This document shows, piece by piece, positions 8,930 through 17,517 of a DNA stretch of 64,000 bases. The translations under genes were made by a program, and so were the position numbers. The first letter of the stretch is position 1, and each line of letters begins with the position of its first letter. The stretch covers positions 372,001 through 436,000 of the forward strand of contig NZ_FOEH01000003.1 in the NCBI RefSeq assembly GCF_900110695.1, given 5' to 3'. The stretch comes from Virgibacillus subterraneus (GTDB lineage Bacteria; Bacillota; Bacilli; Bacillales; Amphibacillaceae). A model generated the notes under the pieces. The model saw only the letters and a list, made by a program, of their open reading frames with translations. It did not search any database and was not told where the DNA came from.

Positions 8930-9190
8930 GATCGTCAATAATTAGCCCTTATTATCTTCCAGAACAATTAACTATGTAAATCCGCACTTCCTTGACGTTA
9001 CCATGGGTAATTCTTGTCACAGTCGCTGGTAAAAACATGACAGGTACATTTTAATGTCCGGAATCAGTTAATGAATTATTTTATAGGTGGAGAAATGGGG
9101 GTCTGCTCCCTTTGCTCGGTAAAAATTTTTACCCAAAAAAGTGCCTATCACTGAATCAATCTAAATTGTTCCAGGCGATAGGCACTTTTT
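8930..9190. repeat. Copy 2 of the paired ~270-bp non-coding repeat
   Basis: Matches 2425-2711 (see that entry) over most of its length, with the same block order, and ends in the GTGCCT palindrome next to the C-terminal efflux-pump fragment. The remainder of the 8837-9192 gap shows no gene. Confidence 0.6.
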
Positions 9191-9191
9191 C
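9135..9191 (-). terminator. Bidirectional terminator of the GTGCCT palindrome family
   Basis: GTGCCTATC (9141-9149) pairs with GATAGGCAC (9177-9185), with an additional CTG/CAG inside. A-run on the left and T-run on the right allow termination in both directions. Three bases beyond it lies the stop codon of the leftward efflux remnant. Confidence 0.65.
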
Positions 9192-9194
9192 ATA

Positions 9195-9513
9195 TTACCT
9201 CATACTCGCATCTTCCCCATGAATTTGCCGCACAATCTCTTTTTTTGGCGGATGAAGAAATAGTGCCAATATAAAGGCGGTGAATGCAAGGACAGTACTG
9301 CCCATAAACGCCCATTCATCCAACAACTTGTGCTTGCTGGCCGATTACCTCATTTGTGGCGGGTGCTTCTGGTTCAAAGCTTTTTATCCCCATGGAAACA
9401 AGTGTTACCAATATAGCAGTACCAATCGATGCAGACATTTGCTGCAGGGTATTGGCCATGGCTGATCCGTGTGCATACCATTTTGACAGAAGCAGGTTCA
9501 TAGCGGATTTCAA
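9195..9513 (-). pseudogene. C-terminal fragment of a DHA2-family MFS efflux gene
   Basis: The leftward frame reads SAMNLLLSKWYAHGSAMANT and then MSASIGTAILVTLVS, hallmarks of the last membrane segments of EmrB/QacA-type exporters. Near 9320-9345 the frame shifts, after which a further ~40 residues (FTAFILALFLHPPKKE) end at a stop at 9195-9197. No N-terminal two thirds are present. The first family-like residues (SA) are the ones at which the fragment at 2712-2851 stops, so both may derive from one gene or from two copies of it. Confidence 0.7.
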
Positions 9514-9549
9514 ACGCTCCGTTTTTGTGATAGTATTCTGTTCAGGTAC

Positions 9550-10203
9550 TCAGGGCCACAGCAAATGATGCCTCCATTGCTCACCGTTACGCTGGTATTG
9601 TACCCGCATGTGTTTACGGTCTGGATCACCTTGCCAGAATTCGATTTCATCAGCAAGGACAGCAAAAAGCTTCCAGTTGGGACTTATCGTTTCAGGGGTT
9701 TGATTTACCAAGTCTTTCGTTTTTAACAGTTCACTCTCTAAATCTTCTCGTTTATCCAATGTTTTACTCTGATTTCCGATTAGTGCCATTGCCTGAGCTG
9801 CACTCGACCTCTTCAAAAAATCCTCAGTGTTTCTCTCTTTTGTCATTTCGGTAGCGACTCCACGTATTCGAACCTGCCTGCCTATTTCAGACCAATAAAA
9901 AGTTAAGGCGACTTTCTGGTTCACTTGCAGCTGTTCTCCTTTTCGGCTTGCCATTGATGTTGCAAAATACCATCTGTCACGGGTTACATCTTTTAGAATT
10001 AATACTCTGGCGTCAGGAGCTCCTTCCGCATCGACAGTGGATAGTGTCATTGCATGAGGTTCGGGAACACCTTCTTCAATCGCTACGTTTAGCCATTGCA
10101 AAAACAAATCTGACGGATTGTCCGTTATCTCATTTGGATGAAAATCCGGTAAGGGACCTGCCAATGATTTTAAATTGCTTAATAAATCCTTTGCTTGCTT
10201 CAT
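9550..10203 (-). CDS. pdxH: Pyridoxamine 5'-phosphate oxidase family protein, PdxH-like
   Basis: 217 residues, the usual PdxH length. The N-terminus carries EPHAMTLSTVD and ARVLILKD, then YWSEIGRQVRIRG, the FMN- and substrate-binding strands of the family. The C-terminus EFWQGDPDRKHMR...WRHHLLWP matches the PdxH dimerisation tail. It would oxidise pyridoxamine/pyridoxine 5'-phosphate to pyridoxal 5'-phosphate with FMN and O2; a related oxidase function is possible. An AAAGGAG site precedes the ATG. Parts of this gene recur as remnants at 22446-22614 (N-terminal half plus upstream region) and 35239-35315 (C-terminal piece). Confidence 0.8.
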   Translation of the reverse strand: MKQAKDLLSNLKSLAGPLPDFHPNEITDNPSDLFLQWLNVAIEEGVPEPHAMTLSTVDAEGAPDARVLILKDVTRDRWYFATSMASRKGEQLQVNQKVALTFYWSEIGRQVRIRGVATEMTKERNTEDFLKRSSAAQAMALIGNQSKTLDKREDLESELLKTKDLVNQTPETISPNWKLFAVLADEIEFWQGDPDRKHMRVQYQRNGEQWRHHLLWP

Positions 10204-10508
10204 AATTCTGCTCCTTTCATTATTAATCTAGCATCTTGTTTTAACATAAAAGATTTAATATCATGAATCAACTTTAAGGGTGAATAGTAATAGTATTGCT
10301 ATTGTTTTTAATGAACGGGTGTTTATAATCAAAAATAAGAACCCTATACTCCCGCAATAGGGCCATATTGTCGAATAAAAGAGTAATAATTAAAATTAGC
10401 CAAGACTACCCATCTGCCCAAAAAAAATTTTTTTTATATACCCGTATCTTTTCGTTTTGATTTAACGTTTATAATAAGTGAAAGACTAAAATTGAGGAGT
10501 GATTTGCA

Positions 10509-10811
10509 ATGTGGCCGCATGTACAAAAAACTCTCGCTGAAGCGAATGAAAACTTTGAGAATGCTGTTCAACCATACCTGAAGGACTTGAAAAACTATTG
10601 CCAATCCTTGAGGAAATCAACATGGGATGGAGAAGACCTAATGCAAGAAACATTGACGAAGGCTTATAAAAGCTGGCTTGGAAAACCAAAGACAATGTCC
10701 AAAGCTTATTTATTTCGAATTGCCTCTAATACATGGATTGATGAATACCGTAAACGTAAGCCGAATGTAGATTTTAATCAGGATATGTCCGAACTGATGG
10801 CAAAGAAATGA
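10509..10811 (+). CDS. ECF-type sigma factor, region-2 half (split gene, part 1)
   Basis: 100 residues forming a sigma-70 region 2: LKNYCQSL, then DGEDLMQETLTKAYKSWLG (core-binding and -10 recognition helices), then YLFRIASNTWIDEYRKRK. It stops with TGA at 10809-10811, where the second half starts (ATGA overlap). In related Bacillaceae proteins, as I recall, regions 2 and 4 lie in one ~265-residue chain, so this is either a one-base frameshift in the linker or a functional two-piece sigma factor. GAGGAGTG at ~10494 supports the ATG. A TATAAT lies near 10471. Confidence 0.75.
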   Translation: MWPHVQKTLAEANENFENAVQPYLKDLKNYCQSLRKSTWDGEDLMQETLTKAYKSWLGKPKTMSKAYLFRIASNTWIDEYRKRKPNVDFNQDMSELMAKK

Positions 10812-11308
10812 ATTTGGATGTTATGTATAGTGCAATGGAAATGTTATTGCGTGATCTTACGCCTAAACAACGCGTGGCCATGTTGCTGTCTGGAATGGAC
10901 TACACAGCAAAGGAAATCGCAGAGATGACCGGAACAAGTGAAGGGGCAGTGAAGGCAGCTATCCATCGTGCTCGAAGAAGATTGAATCGGATGAAAAACA
11001 AAGAAGATTTGAACATGGGCCATGACAGGGTTATAACGTATGTCACTGCAATACGAAATGGGACACCGGAAAAGATAATAGATCTCTTTCAAAAAGAAAT
11101 GTTGGAACCCCACCAAATGTCCTTCCAAAATGTTCAAATGGTTTCTGGACCAAGGGTGGGAATACAACAAATTTCTAGAGTAGGTGTGTCATACTTACTT
11201 GTGACAATCCAGGTTAAGAATGAAAATCTCTTATTTATACCGTTTTATCGGTCAGAATGGCTGAGTTCGTTGACGTGGTTGACGCAGGAGTCTTTATTTG
11301 CGTCATAA
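10808..11308 (+). CDS. ECF-type sigma factor, region-4 half plus C-terminal extension (split gene, part 2)
   Basis: 166 residues. Residues ~10-65 form sigma region 4 (LTPKQRVAMLL, YTAKEIAEMTGTSEGAVKAA, IHRARRRLNRM) that binds the -35 element. The rest is a C-terminal extension of the type found in this ECF subgroup, ending intact. The ATG overlaps the previous stop (ATGA), allowing translational coupling. A -1 shift at GCAAAGAAATGA would join the halves as MAKEMNLDV, which reads naturally. B. subtilis SigO/RsoA is a precedent for sigma regions 2 and 4 on separate chains, though not the same family. Confidence 0.75.
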   Translation: MNLDVMYSAMEMLLRDLTPKQRVAMLLSGMDYTAKEIAEMTGTSEGAVKAAIHRARRRLNRMKNKEDLNMGHDRVITYVTAIRNGTPEKIIDLFQKEMLEPHQMSFQNVQMVSGPRVGIQQISRVGVSYLLVTIQVKNENLLFIPFYRSEWLSSLTWLTQESLFAS

Positions 11309-11513
11309 AGGAGGGGTTATCCGGGATGTGTACGACAGGCACTTTTGGAATCGTTTTGCAGTAGTCTAAATTTAACTAGTTTTCAAGATAAAGAAAAAGG
11401 TTTTTAGGGGTATTTCACCCTCATATTTCGTTTATTAAAAAATGAGAGTAAATTTGATTCACATATTTATGAATCTGTTTGCACTTACACCATTATTTTA
11501 TAGGGGGAATAGC

Positions 11514-12551
11514 ATGGACATCTTAATTTTAGGTGGCACACGGTTTTTAGGTAAGTTTTTAGTGGAAGCAGCTATAGAAAGAAAGCATAATGTGACGCTA
11601 TTTAATCGTGGAAGCAACCCTGACATCTTTCCTGAAATTGAACAGTTGAGAGGGGATCGTGACGGGGACCTGGAAATATTAAAGGGACGTAAATGGGATG
11701 CTGTAATTGACACTTGTGGTTTTATCCCAGGAACTGTCTCAAAGTCTGCAAAAATTCTTAATCATGTTAACCATTATACATATATATCAAGTGGTTCTGT
11801 CTATAAAGACCTAAGCGAGCCAGGTATAGATGAGACTGCAGAAGTAAATACGTTGGATTCTGATAAATTGGAAGAAATAACTCGTGGAACTTCTGGTCCA
11901 ATATACGGTGAATATTATGGTCATTTAAAAGCTTTAAGTGAAATAGCCGCTGAAAAAGAACTACCTGGAAAGGTTTTAGTAATTCGCGCTGGTCAACTTG
12001 TTGGTCCTTATGATTATACGGATCGATTACCATATTGGATTAACAGAATATCACAAGGTGGGGAAATTTTAGCTCCAGGTAGACCCCAACGTCCAATTCA
12101 AATCATTGATGTAAAAGACTTATCACAATGGATTATTCGAATGATGGAACAAAATATAACGGGTACATTTAATGCTGTTGGTCCAGAATACACGCTTACT
12201 ATGGAACAATTACTCCAAGAGTGTACCAATGTAATTAATAGCGATACTAGGTTTACTTGGGTGAATGAAAAATTTTTAATGGATAATCAAGTAGAGCCTT
12301 GGGGAGAAATGCCTTTATGGATACCCGAAGAATATCCTATGCCGGGTGAAGATAAACCATGGATAGGTTTTTTAACGATGAGTAATAAAAAAGCAATGAA
12401 ACATGGATTATTATTCCGTTCTCTTTCAGATATCATTAATGATATTTTTGCTTGGGAAAAAACACGTTCGCAACATGAAGTTAGAAAAAGTGGTATAGAT
12501 TTAAAACGTGAAAGTAAACTACTGGAATTATGGAAGGACTTAAAAGAATAA
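11514..12551 (+). CDS. NAD-dependent epimerase/dehydratase (extended SDR family)
   Basis: 345 residues. The N-terminal Rossmann motif is GGTRFLG; YYGHLK supplies the Tyr-x3-Lys catalytic pair, with GSVY upstream. It resembles bacterial NAD-binding sugar-epimerase or reductase-like proteins of unknown substrate. ATG 11514 is chosen over the upstream in-frame ATG (11442) because AGGGGGAAT at 11502-11510 lies directly before it. It stands alone; the sigma factor upstream ends ~200 bases earlier. Confidence 0.8.
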   Translation: MDILILGGTRFLGKFLVEAAIERKHNVTLFNRGSNPDIFPEIEQLRGDRDGDLEILKGRKWDAVIDTCGFIPGTVSKSAKILNHVNHYTYISSGSVYKDLSEPGIDETAEVNTLDSDKLEEITRGTSGPIYGEYYGHLKALSEIAAEKELPGKVLVIRAGQLVGPYDYTDRLPYWINRISQGGEILAPGRPQRPIQIIDVKDLSQWIIRMMEQNITGTFNAVGPEYTLTMEQLLQECTNVINSDTRFTWVNEKFLMDNQVEPWGEMPLWIPEEYPMPGEDKPWIGFLTMSNKKAMKHGLLFRSLSDIINDIFAWEKTRSQHEVRKSGIDLKRESKLLELWKDLKE

Positions 12552-13187
12552 TAATTTATTCAACTAAGACAGAGACATCGTATCGTATAATTTTGGAATC
12601 GGTATAAAAAAGCTAAACGAGGTGAAGTTCCTTTAAAGTATTACTAGTTCAATAATATGGTGCATTTCCGGAGTAAGGATCTGCGCCTATATTGCAAAAG
12701 GGCTTTTTAATAAAATTGGATATTTATGATGAAATTGATATAAAGTTTGGAGGAAGTTTAAATTAAAAACAGGATTATTCTAATTATTGTAGAAATTAGG
12801 TAAGAACCCAAAAACAATTAGGAGAGAAATTAATGATTATTTCCTGTACGGCTGGTGATGCGACTTGCCATGTCTATGAAATCATGAAGATTAAAGTATC
12901 TTCCATTAACCGGCGCAATCATTGAATAAATGGTTGCTTTTCTTTATATACTGGGACAGACTGTAGAGTAACTCTTGTATTACGTATTAGACTAATACTG
13001 TGCAACAAATAACTTAGTTTATTTTTTGAAAGAATTTACTAAGTGAAGTAGCAGCTTTTAGGTAATGTGTTCAACAGGTGCTGGAATTGGAGTAATTTTT
13101 GAAAAAAATTTAAACACCTTTTCACAAACTAAAGAGGCAGGTGAAATAAAACCATTTATCACAAACTGTCTATTGACTGAAGGCTTT
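12552..13187. other. Long intergenic region with repeat fragments and one possible 30-codon ORF
   Basis: No convincing gene. A block at 12659-12684 (GGTGCATTTCCGGAGTAAGG) recurs at 22882-22907. A possible 30-codon frame starts at an ATG at about 12833 behind AGGAGAG, but it matches nothing I know. A half copy of the MITE right end (TACTGTGCAACAAATAA) lies near 13000. The pattern suggests eroded former genes. Confidence 0.4.
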
Positions 13188-14057
13188 TTAGTTAGATTGT
13201 CTAACACTTAAGATAGTGATAGTGGCTAAAATAATGAGCATGCCAACAAGTTGAACAATAGTCAAACTATCTTTAAGAACCAATACGCCAAACAAGGAAG
13301 CTGTAACAGGCTCTATCATAGCGATCATCGAAGCAGTTGAAGGTGTAGTCCATTTGATACCGACTATATAGAAAACAAACGACACCCCGGCTCCGACAAG
13401 ACCTAACAGGAGAAACCATCCTACATCACCCGAAGTTATAACAGAAAGTGCTTCATGGTGGTCGATAAACAGTAAAAGTATCAAGGAAAATGCAAAAAAA
13501 GCGATGGTTAATATTGACTGTGGCTTACCAAAAGTAGAGGCATTTTTAAAACTGAAAATAAACAAAGCATACGAAAAACCAGAACCGAGTCCTGTAGCAG
13601 CGCCTAGTAGGTTGACAGATGATGAGCCAGACTTATAAACACCTGTAAGTAAGAAGGTTCCCAATAGTATTACAACGATACATCCCCATTTTAACCAAGT
13701 GGAGCGCTCTAATCTTAGGAGAAACGAAATTAATAGTACAAACACTGGTGCAGTGTACATTAATGTAGCTGCGATAGCTATGCTAGACGCTTCAATACTC
13801 AGAAAATAAAAGGTGAAATTTCCAGCTAAACCAACTCCTGCAAGGGTAGACCATACGTACACAGATGAAGAGCTAGGCCAATTTTGTTTTGCCCGGAAAA
13901 GAAACCATGAAAAGATACATATAAGCCCTATGGCTCCACGATAAAATGATATAACTGTAGGGTTCCAACCTTTGTTCATTAATATTTCAGCGATTCCTCC
14001 GGTGATGCCCCAAAGTATAGCTGCCAACATAACCAAGCCTATTCCACCATATTTCAT
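13188..14057 (-). CDS. EamA/DMT-family transporter (RhaT-like exporter)
   Basis: 289 residues with ten predicted hydrophobic segments in two EamA halves; the first begins GGIGLVMLAAILWGITGGIAE-like at the N-terminus, the second after residue ~150 with GLGSGFSYALFIF. Family members export amino acids or other metabolites through the cytoplasmic membrane; substrate unknown. AGGAGGTC sits just upstream of the ATG. It is the only minus-strand gene between the SDR gene and the ABC exporter and appears monocistronic. Confidence 0.85.
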   Translation of the reverse strand: MKYGGIGLVMLAAILWGITGGIAEILMNKGWNPTVISFYRGAIGLICIFSWFLFRAKQNWPSSSSVYVWSTLAGVGLAGNFTFYFLSIEASSIAIAATLMYTAPVFVLLISFLLRLERSTWLKWGCIVVILLGTFLLTGVYKSGSSSVNLLGAATGLGSGFSYALFIFSFKNASTFGKPQSILTIAFFAFSLILLLFIDHHEALSVITSGDVGWFLLLGLVGAGVSFVFYIVGIKWTTPSTASMIAMIEPVTASLFGVLVLKDSLTIVQLVGMLIILATITILSVRQSN

Positions 14058-14608
14058 TGTTGACCTCCTGTTACCGATATTGTTATTAAAATTGCTATCT
14101 AGGGTTTATTCCATTTGAGAAGAGCATTTAAACCTAAAATCATTTATGTTAATTGCTGTTTTTCATGTTTCGACCTAAAACATACTATCCCAATGAAATA
14201 AAGGGCTATTGGGAGGGAGTGGATAATGAGCATATATTTAATATATATGAGGGTTAAGGAAGTAAGTATCTTGATTTCAATTCTTCCGCTTAAGGTGTAT
14301 ATGACACTGTATTGGCAGTATATTTATAATACTAAATGTATTAAATATCATAATCGATTATGTATAAGAGACGAGTGCTTATTTTTAATATGGGAGACTG
14401 TTAGACAGTCTTTTTTGTGTTCAAATTTAGCACATGTAAATAAAGCTTATAGTCGTTTTGATTCCCAATAGAGTGAACTTTATTGGGAAAATTTTTGTAT
14501 TATGTGTTTGCCAGGAGTTGGAGTGTCTCATATACATGATCCAATTATACTCTGCTGAATCAAGGTGTATTTAGCTAATAACTATCAGTAGAACTAATGT
14601 ATCCCCTT

Positions 14609-14703
14609 TTATTGCGCAGTACAAAGATACTGGTAATAGATTAAAATCTAGAGACGATCACTTATAGGGTGGTCGTCTTTGACAATTACTGCGCAGCAAA
14701 TAA
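14609..14703. repeat. MITE-like element with imperfect terminal inverted repeats
   Basis: About 95 bases. The left end TTATTGCGCAGT (14609-14620) is mirrored by the right end ACTGCGCA-gca-AATAA (14688-14703). The interior carries a GATCAC...GTGGTC hairpin also seen at 6113-6139. Fragments of the left end occur at 24590-24623 and ~24721. No transposase is nearby, so mobility would be in trans. Confidence 0.55.
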
Positions 14704-14745
14704 ATTCATTCCAGCCGAATTTGTGAAAGGTTGCACTTAGACTAC

Positions 14746-14777
14746 ACTTTATTCTTGAGAAAGAATAAAGTTTTTTT
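14746..14777 (+). terminator. Strong rho-independent terminator with no gene before it
   Basis: A perfect 11-bp stem (ACTTTATTCTT, 14746-14756, with 14761-14771), GAGA loop and seven T. It isolates the ABC operon promoter from upstream transcription. Confidence 0.8.
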
Positions 14778-14834
14778 GTTTCCTGTATGTGTAACTTTTT
14801 CTATGGCACGAGAGGAGAAAATCACATAACGGAT

Positions 14835-14859
14835 AAATCTTAATAGTTTTTTAAGATTT
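14835..14859 (+). promoter_or_regulatory. Inverted-repeat operator upstream of the ABC exporter
   Basis: A perfect inverted repeat, AAATCTTAA (14835-14843) and TTAAGATTT (14851-14859), separated by seven bases, lies ~60 bases before the start codon; a TATAAA-like -10 follows near 14872. It is the likely target of the response regulator encoded in the same operon. The same repeat is kept in the orphan copy at 24624-24648. Confidence 0.65.
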
Positions 14860-14919
14860 TGATAAGTGTATTATAAAATCGCCGTGTAATAATTGTTAGA
14901 TAACGTAGGAGGGATTATT

Positions 14920-15840
14920 TTGGGAAATAAAGCAGTTGTTGAATTGATCAATGTTAAAAAACAAATTGGAAAAAGTACTATTATAGATGACATATCTCTA
15001 AAAGTTTTCCAAGGGGAAGTTTTTGGTTTCTTGGGTCCTAATGGTGCAGGGAAAACAACAACCATTCGGATGATGGTTGGATTGATAGGGATTACAGAAG
15101 GTGAAGTTCTCATCAATGGGATTAGCATTAAGAAAAATTACGAAAAAGCAATTTCGAATGTTGGAGGTATTATAGAGAATCCAGAAATGTATAAGTTCCT
15201 GTCTGGCTATGATAATCTAGTTCATTATGCCAGAATGGTTCCAAAAAAGATAACAAAGGATCGAATTAACAAGGTTGTTCATCTTGTAGGTCTGGAAAAA
15301 AGTATTAATAATAAAGTAGGCAGATATTCATTAGGAATGCGACAAAGGTTGGGACTTGCTCAAGCATTACTTCATTCCCCTTCACTGTTAATTTTAGATG
15401 AACCTACAAATGGTCTCGATCCAGCAGGTATCCGTGAAATTCGAACTTATATACGAAAAGTTGCACATGAGGAGAATATGGCAGTTTTTGTATCCAGTCA
15501 CTTACTATCTGAAATGCAATTAATGTGTGACCGGATTGGGATTATTCAAAACGGAAAGTTAGTTCGTGTGGAGACAATTGGAGACATTATTGATATTTCC
15601 AAAGAAGCAACCATTCGATTTCATGTGGATCCACTAGATAAAGCCTTGCATTTTTTACAATCTTTTTATGAAAAGACGGATATGGAAATAGTAGATGATT
15701 ATATTAAGATAAGTTTGAAACAGGAACAAATTCCTCAATGTAACAAGGGTCTAGTGGAAAATGATATCAGGGTTTATGGAATTACATCTACCCAGGCTAC
15801 ATTAGAAGAAAAATTCTTAGAAATTACGGAGGAAAAATAG
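14920..15840 (+). CDS. ABC transporter ATP-binding protein (BcrA-like)
   Basis: 306 residues. Walker A GPNGAGKTT at ~39-47, signature YSLGMRQRLGLAQAL, Walker B LLILDEPTNGLDP, then SSHLLSEM. The C-terminal ~90 residues match the extension typical of ABC-2 drug/bacteriocin immunity ATPases. TTG at 14920 is the start because TAGGAGGG (14906-14913) lies six bases before it; no ATG is available. It pairs with the adjacent permease (stop and ATG directly abut) to form an exporter, followed by its own two-component system, an arrangement typical of peptide-antibiotic sensing and resistance. Confidence 0.9.
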   Translation: MGNKAVVELINVKKQIGKSTIIDDISLKVFQGEVFGFLGPNGAGKTTTIRMMVGLIGITEGEVLINGISIKKNYEKAISNVGGIIENPEMYKFLSGYDNLVHYARMVPKKITKDRINKVVHLVGLEKSINNKVGRYSLGMRQRLGLAQALLHSPSLLILDEPTNGLDPAGIREIRTYIRKVAHEENMAVFVSSHLLSEMQLMCDRIGIIQNGKLVRVETIGDIIDISKEATIRFHVDPLDKALHFLQSFYEKTDMEIVDDYIKISLKQEQIPQCNKGLVENDIRVYGITSTQATLEEKFLEITEEK

Positions 15841-16791
15841 ATGGTTTCACTAATTCACTTAATAAGAAATGAAAATATGAAGTTATACAAACGTACTGGT
15901 ACTTGGGTGATGATTGGATTAATCATACTAGCAATAGTTGGTGTTGGACTTTTTTCGAAATTTGTTTTAGATTCAGACGCGCAAATAAATTGGAAAGAGC
16001 AACTGAAAGATGAGAATATGCAGTTAGAAAGAACAATGAAAGACACAGAAAAAATGGGGGTCGGAAATAATTATGTAAAACAACAATTAGCCATCAATAA
16101 TTACAGACTTGAAAATGATTATCCGCCTGTCCATTCTCAATCTTTGTGGGGCTTCATGATTGATGCAACGAATTTCACTGGCTTTGTCGCATTATTTACC
16201 ATTGTCGTTGCAGCAGGTATTGTGGCAAGTGAGTTTTCATGGGGAACCATTAAATTACTACTAATTCGACCAGTAAGCCGTTCAAAAATATTACTTTCCA
16301 AATATATTACTACCATTTTATTTGCATTATTTATGATATCATTATTGTTTGGATTATCCTTTATATTTGGTAGTCTGTTGTTTGGATTTAGCGGGCTAGA
16401 ACAACCTAACTTAGTGTATCAAGAAGGTCAGGTTGTTGAGCAGAATATGATAACCTATATCATTAGCCTATATGGATTTAATAGCATTGATCTCTTCATG
16501 ATGCTTACTTTTGCGTTTATGATTTCAACAGTGTTTCGAAGCAGTTCGTTAGCTATTGGTATTTCTATCTTTTTAATGTTTACAGGTCCTCAACTTGTGC
16601 AATTGTTAAGCAATTATGAATGGGTGAAGTATGTCTTATTTGCTAATACTAATTTACAGCAATATACAAATGGAATTCCTATCGTGGAAGGAATGACAAT
16701 GACCTTTTCGGTTAGTATGATTATTATCTATTTTGTTATTTTTATTGCGTTGTCTTGGATTATTTTTGAGAAGCAAGACGTTGCATCATAA
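15841..16791 (+). CDS. ABC-2 type transporter permease
   Basis: 316 residues. One hydrophobic segment near residues 20-38, a ~75-residue extracytoplasmic, charge-rich loop, then five further segments (FVALFTIVVAAGIVASEF, TTILFALFMISLLFG, FMMLTFAFMISTVF, GISIFLMF, MIIIYFVIFIALSW). SEFSWGTIKLLL is the conserved ABC-2 permease motif. Its ribosome site (ACGGAGGAAAA) lies in the end of the ATPase gene and the two reading frames touch, so coupling is tight. Expected to form the membrane channel of an antibiotic exporter. Confidence 0.88.
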   Translation: MVSLIHLIRNENMKLYKRTGTWVMIGLIILAIVGVGLFSKFVLDSDAQINWKEQLKDENMQLERTMKDTEKMGVGNNYVKQQLAINNYRLENDYPPVHSQSLWGFMIDATNFTGFVALFTIVVAAGIVASEFSWGTIKLLLIRPVSRSKILLSKYITTILFALFMISLLFGLSFIFGSLLFGFSGLEQPNLVYQEGQVVEQNMITYIISLYGFNSIDLFMMLTFAFMISTVFRSSSLAIGISIFLMFTGPQLVQLLSNYEWVKYVLFANTNLQQYTNGIPIVEGMTMTFSVSMIIIYFVIFIALSWIIFEKQDVAS

Positions 16792-16818
16792 TAAGAAGTT
16801 ATTAAAGGTGGATTACCA

Positions 16819-17517
16819 GTGAATGCAGATCGAATTTTAATTGTAGAAGATGAAGCAGAACTTGGCGAATTAGTAAGAGATTATCTTACAGTAGAAGGAT
16901 ACCAAGTGCTTCTTGCTGACAATGGAGAAGAAGGAATGCAATTATTTCATCAGGAGCAGCCAATTCTGGTTGTTCTTGATATTATGTTACCTGGTATAGA
17001 TGGAACAGAAGTATGTCGTAGAATTAGAGAAGAATCCACTATTCCCATTCTAATGATGAGTGCCAAACAACGGGATACGGATAAAATCATTGGTCTAGGA
17101 ATTGGTGCCGATGATTATATTACAAAACCGTTTAGTCCAGGAGAATTAGTAGCTAGGATTAAAGCTCACATTAGGCGTTATAAACACTTTTCGGGTCAAA
17201 AACAGGACAACGGAATCGTTTCATATGGAGATTTAAAGCTTGATAAAAATAGGTTTGAAGTATATGTGAAAGAAAAGAAAGTCGATTTAACGGCGAAGGA
17301 ATTTCAGTTACTGTATATTTTAGTATCTAATAAGGGACAGGTCTATACAAAAGAACAATTGTATGAGCAAGTATGGGGATATAGTCATATTGGTGATGTA
17401 AATACAGTTACGGTATATATTCGGAAAATCAGAGAAAAAATTGAGAACGATTCCTCCAGACCAGAGTATATTCAAACCATTTGGGGAATCGGTTATAGAT
17501 TGAATGATGCGCTATGA
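16819..17517 (+). CDS. OmpR-family response regulator
   Basis: 232 residues. Receiver domain with acidic pair E10/D11, phospho-acceptor D54 (VVLDIMLPG) and TKPFSPGE lysine; the C-terminal winged helix reads LTAKEFQLLYIL and ends VWGIGYR-like (WGIGYRLNDAL). It starts at GTG 16819 behind AAAGGTGG. It overlaps the kinase gene by four bases (ATGA). It probably binds the inverted repeat at 14835-14859 to control the exporter genes ahead of it. Confidence 0.9.
   Translation: MNADRILIVEDEAELGELVRDYLTVEGYQVLLADNGEEGMQLFHQEQPILVVLDIMLPGIDGTEVCRRIREESTIPILMMSAKQRDTDKIIGLGIGADDYITKPFSPGELVARIKAHIRRYKHFSGQKQDNGIVSYGDLKLDKNRFEVYVKEKKVDLTAKEFQLLYILVSNKGQVYTKEQLYEQVWGYSHIGDVNTVTVYIRKIREKIENDSSRPEYIQTIWGIGYRLNDAL

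Larger units (their letters stand above)
14058..14919. other. Long intergenic region: terminators, MITE-like element, ABC-operon promoter
   Basis: No convincing gene; an 81-codon frame at 14226-14471 has a fair ribosome site but unconvincing composition and contains terminator-like hairpins (14395-14416 and 14460-14494). These orphan terminators imply that genes have been lost here. The MITE-like element, a strong terminator at 14746-14777 and the operator at 14835-14859 are listed separately. Confidence 0.45.

Noticed and set aside
12833-12925. 30-codon frame with AGGAGAG site
   Set aside because: No recognisable family, membrane span or conserved context; kept only as a note for the intergenic region.
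14226-14471. 81-codon plus-strand frame with GGGAGGGAG ribosome-like site
   Set aside because: Composition is unlike a protein, it spans a terminator-like hairpin, and the region is full of gene relics.
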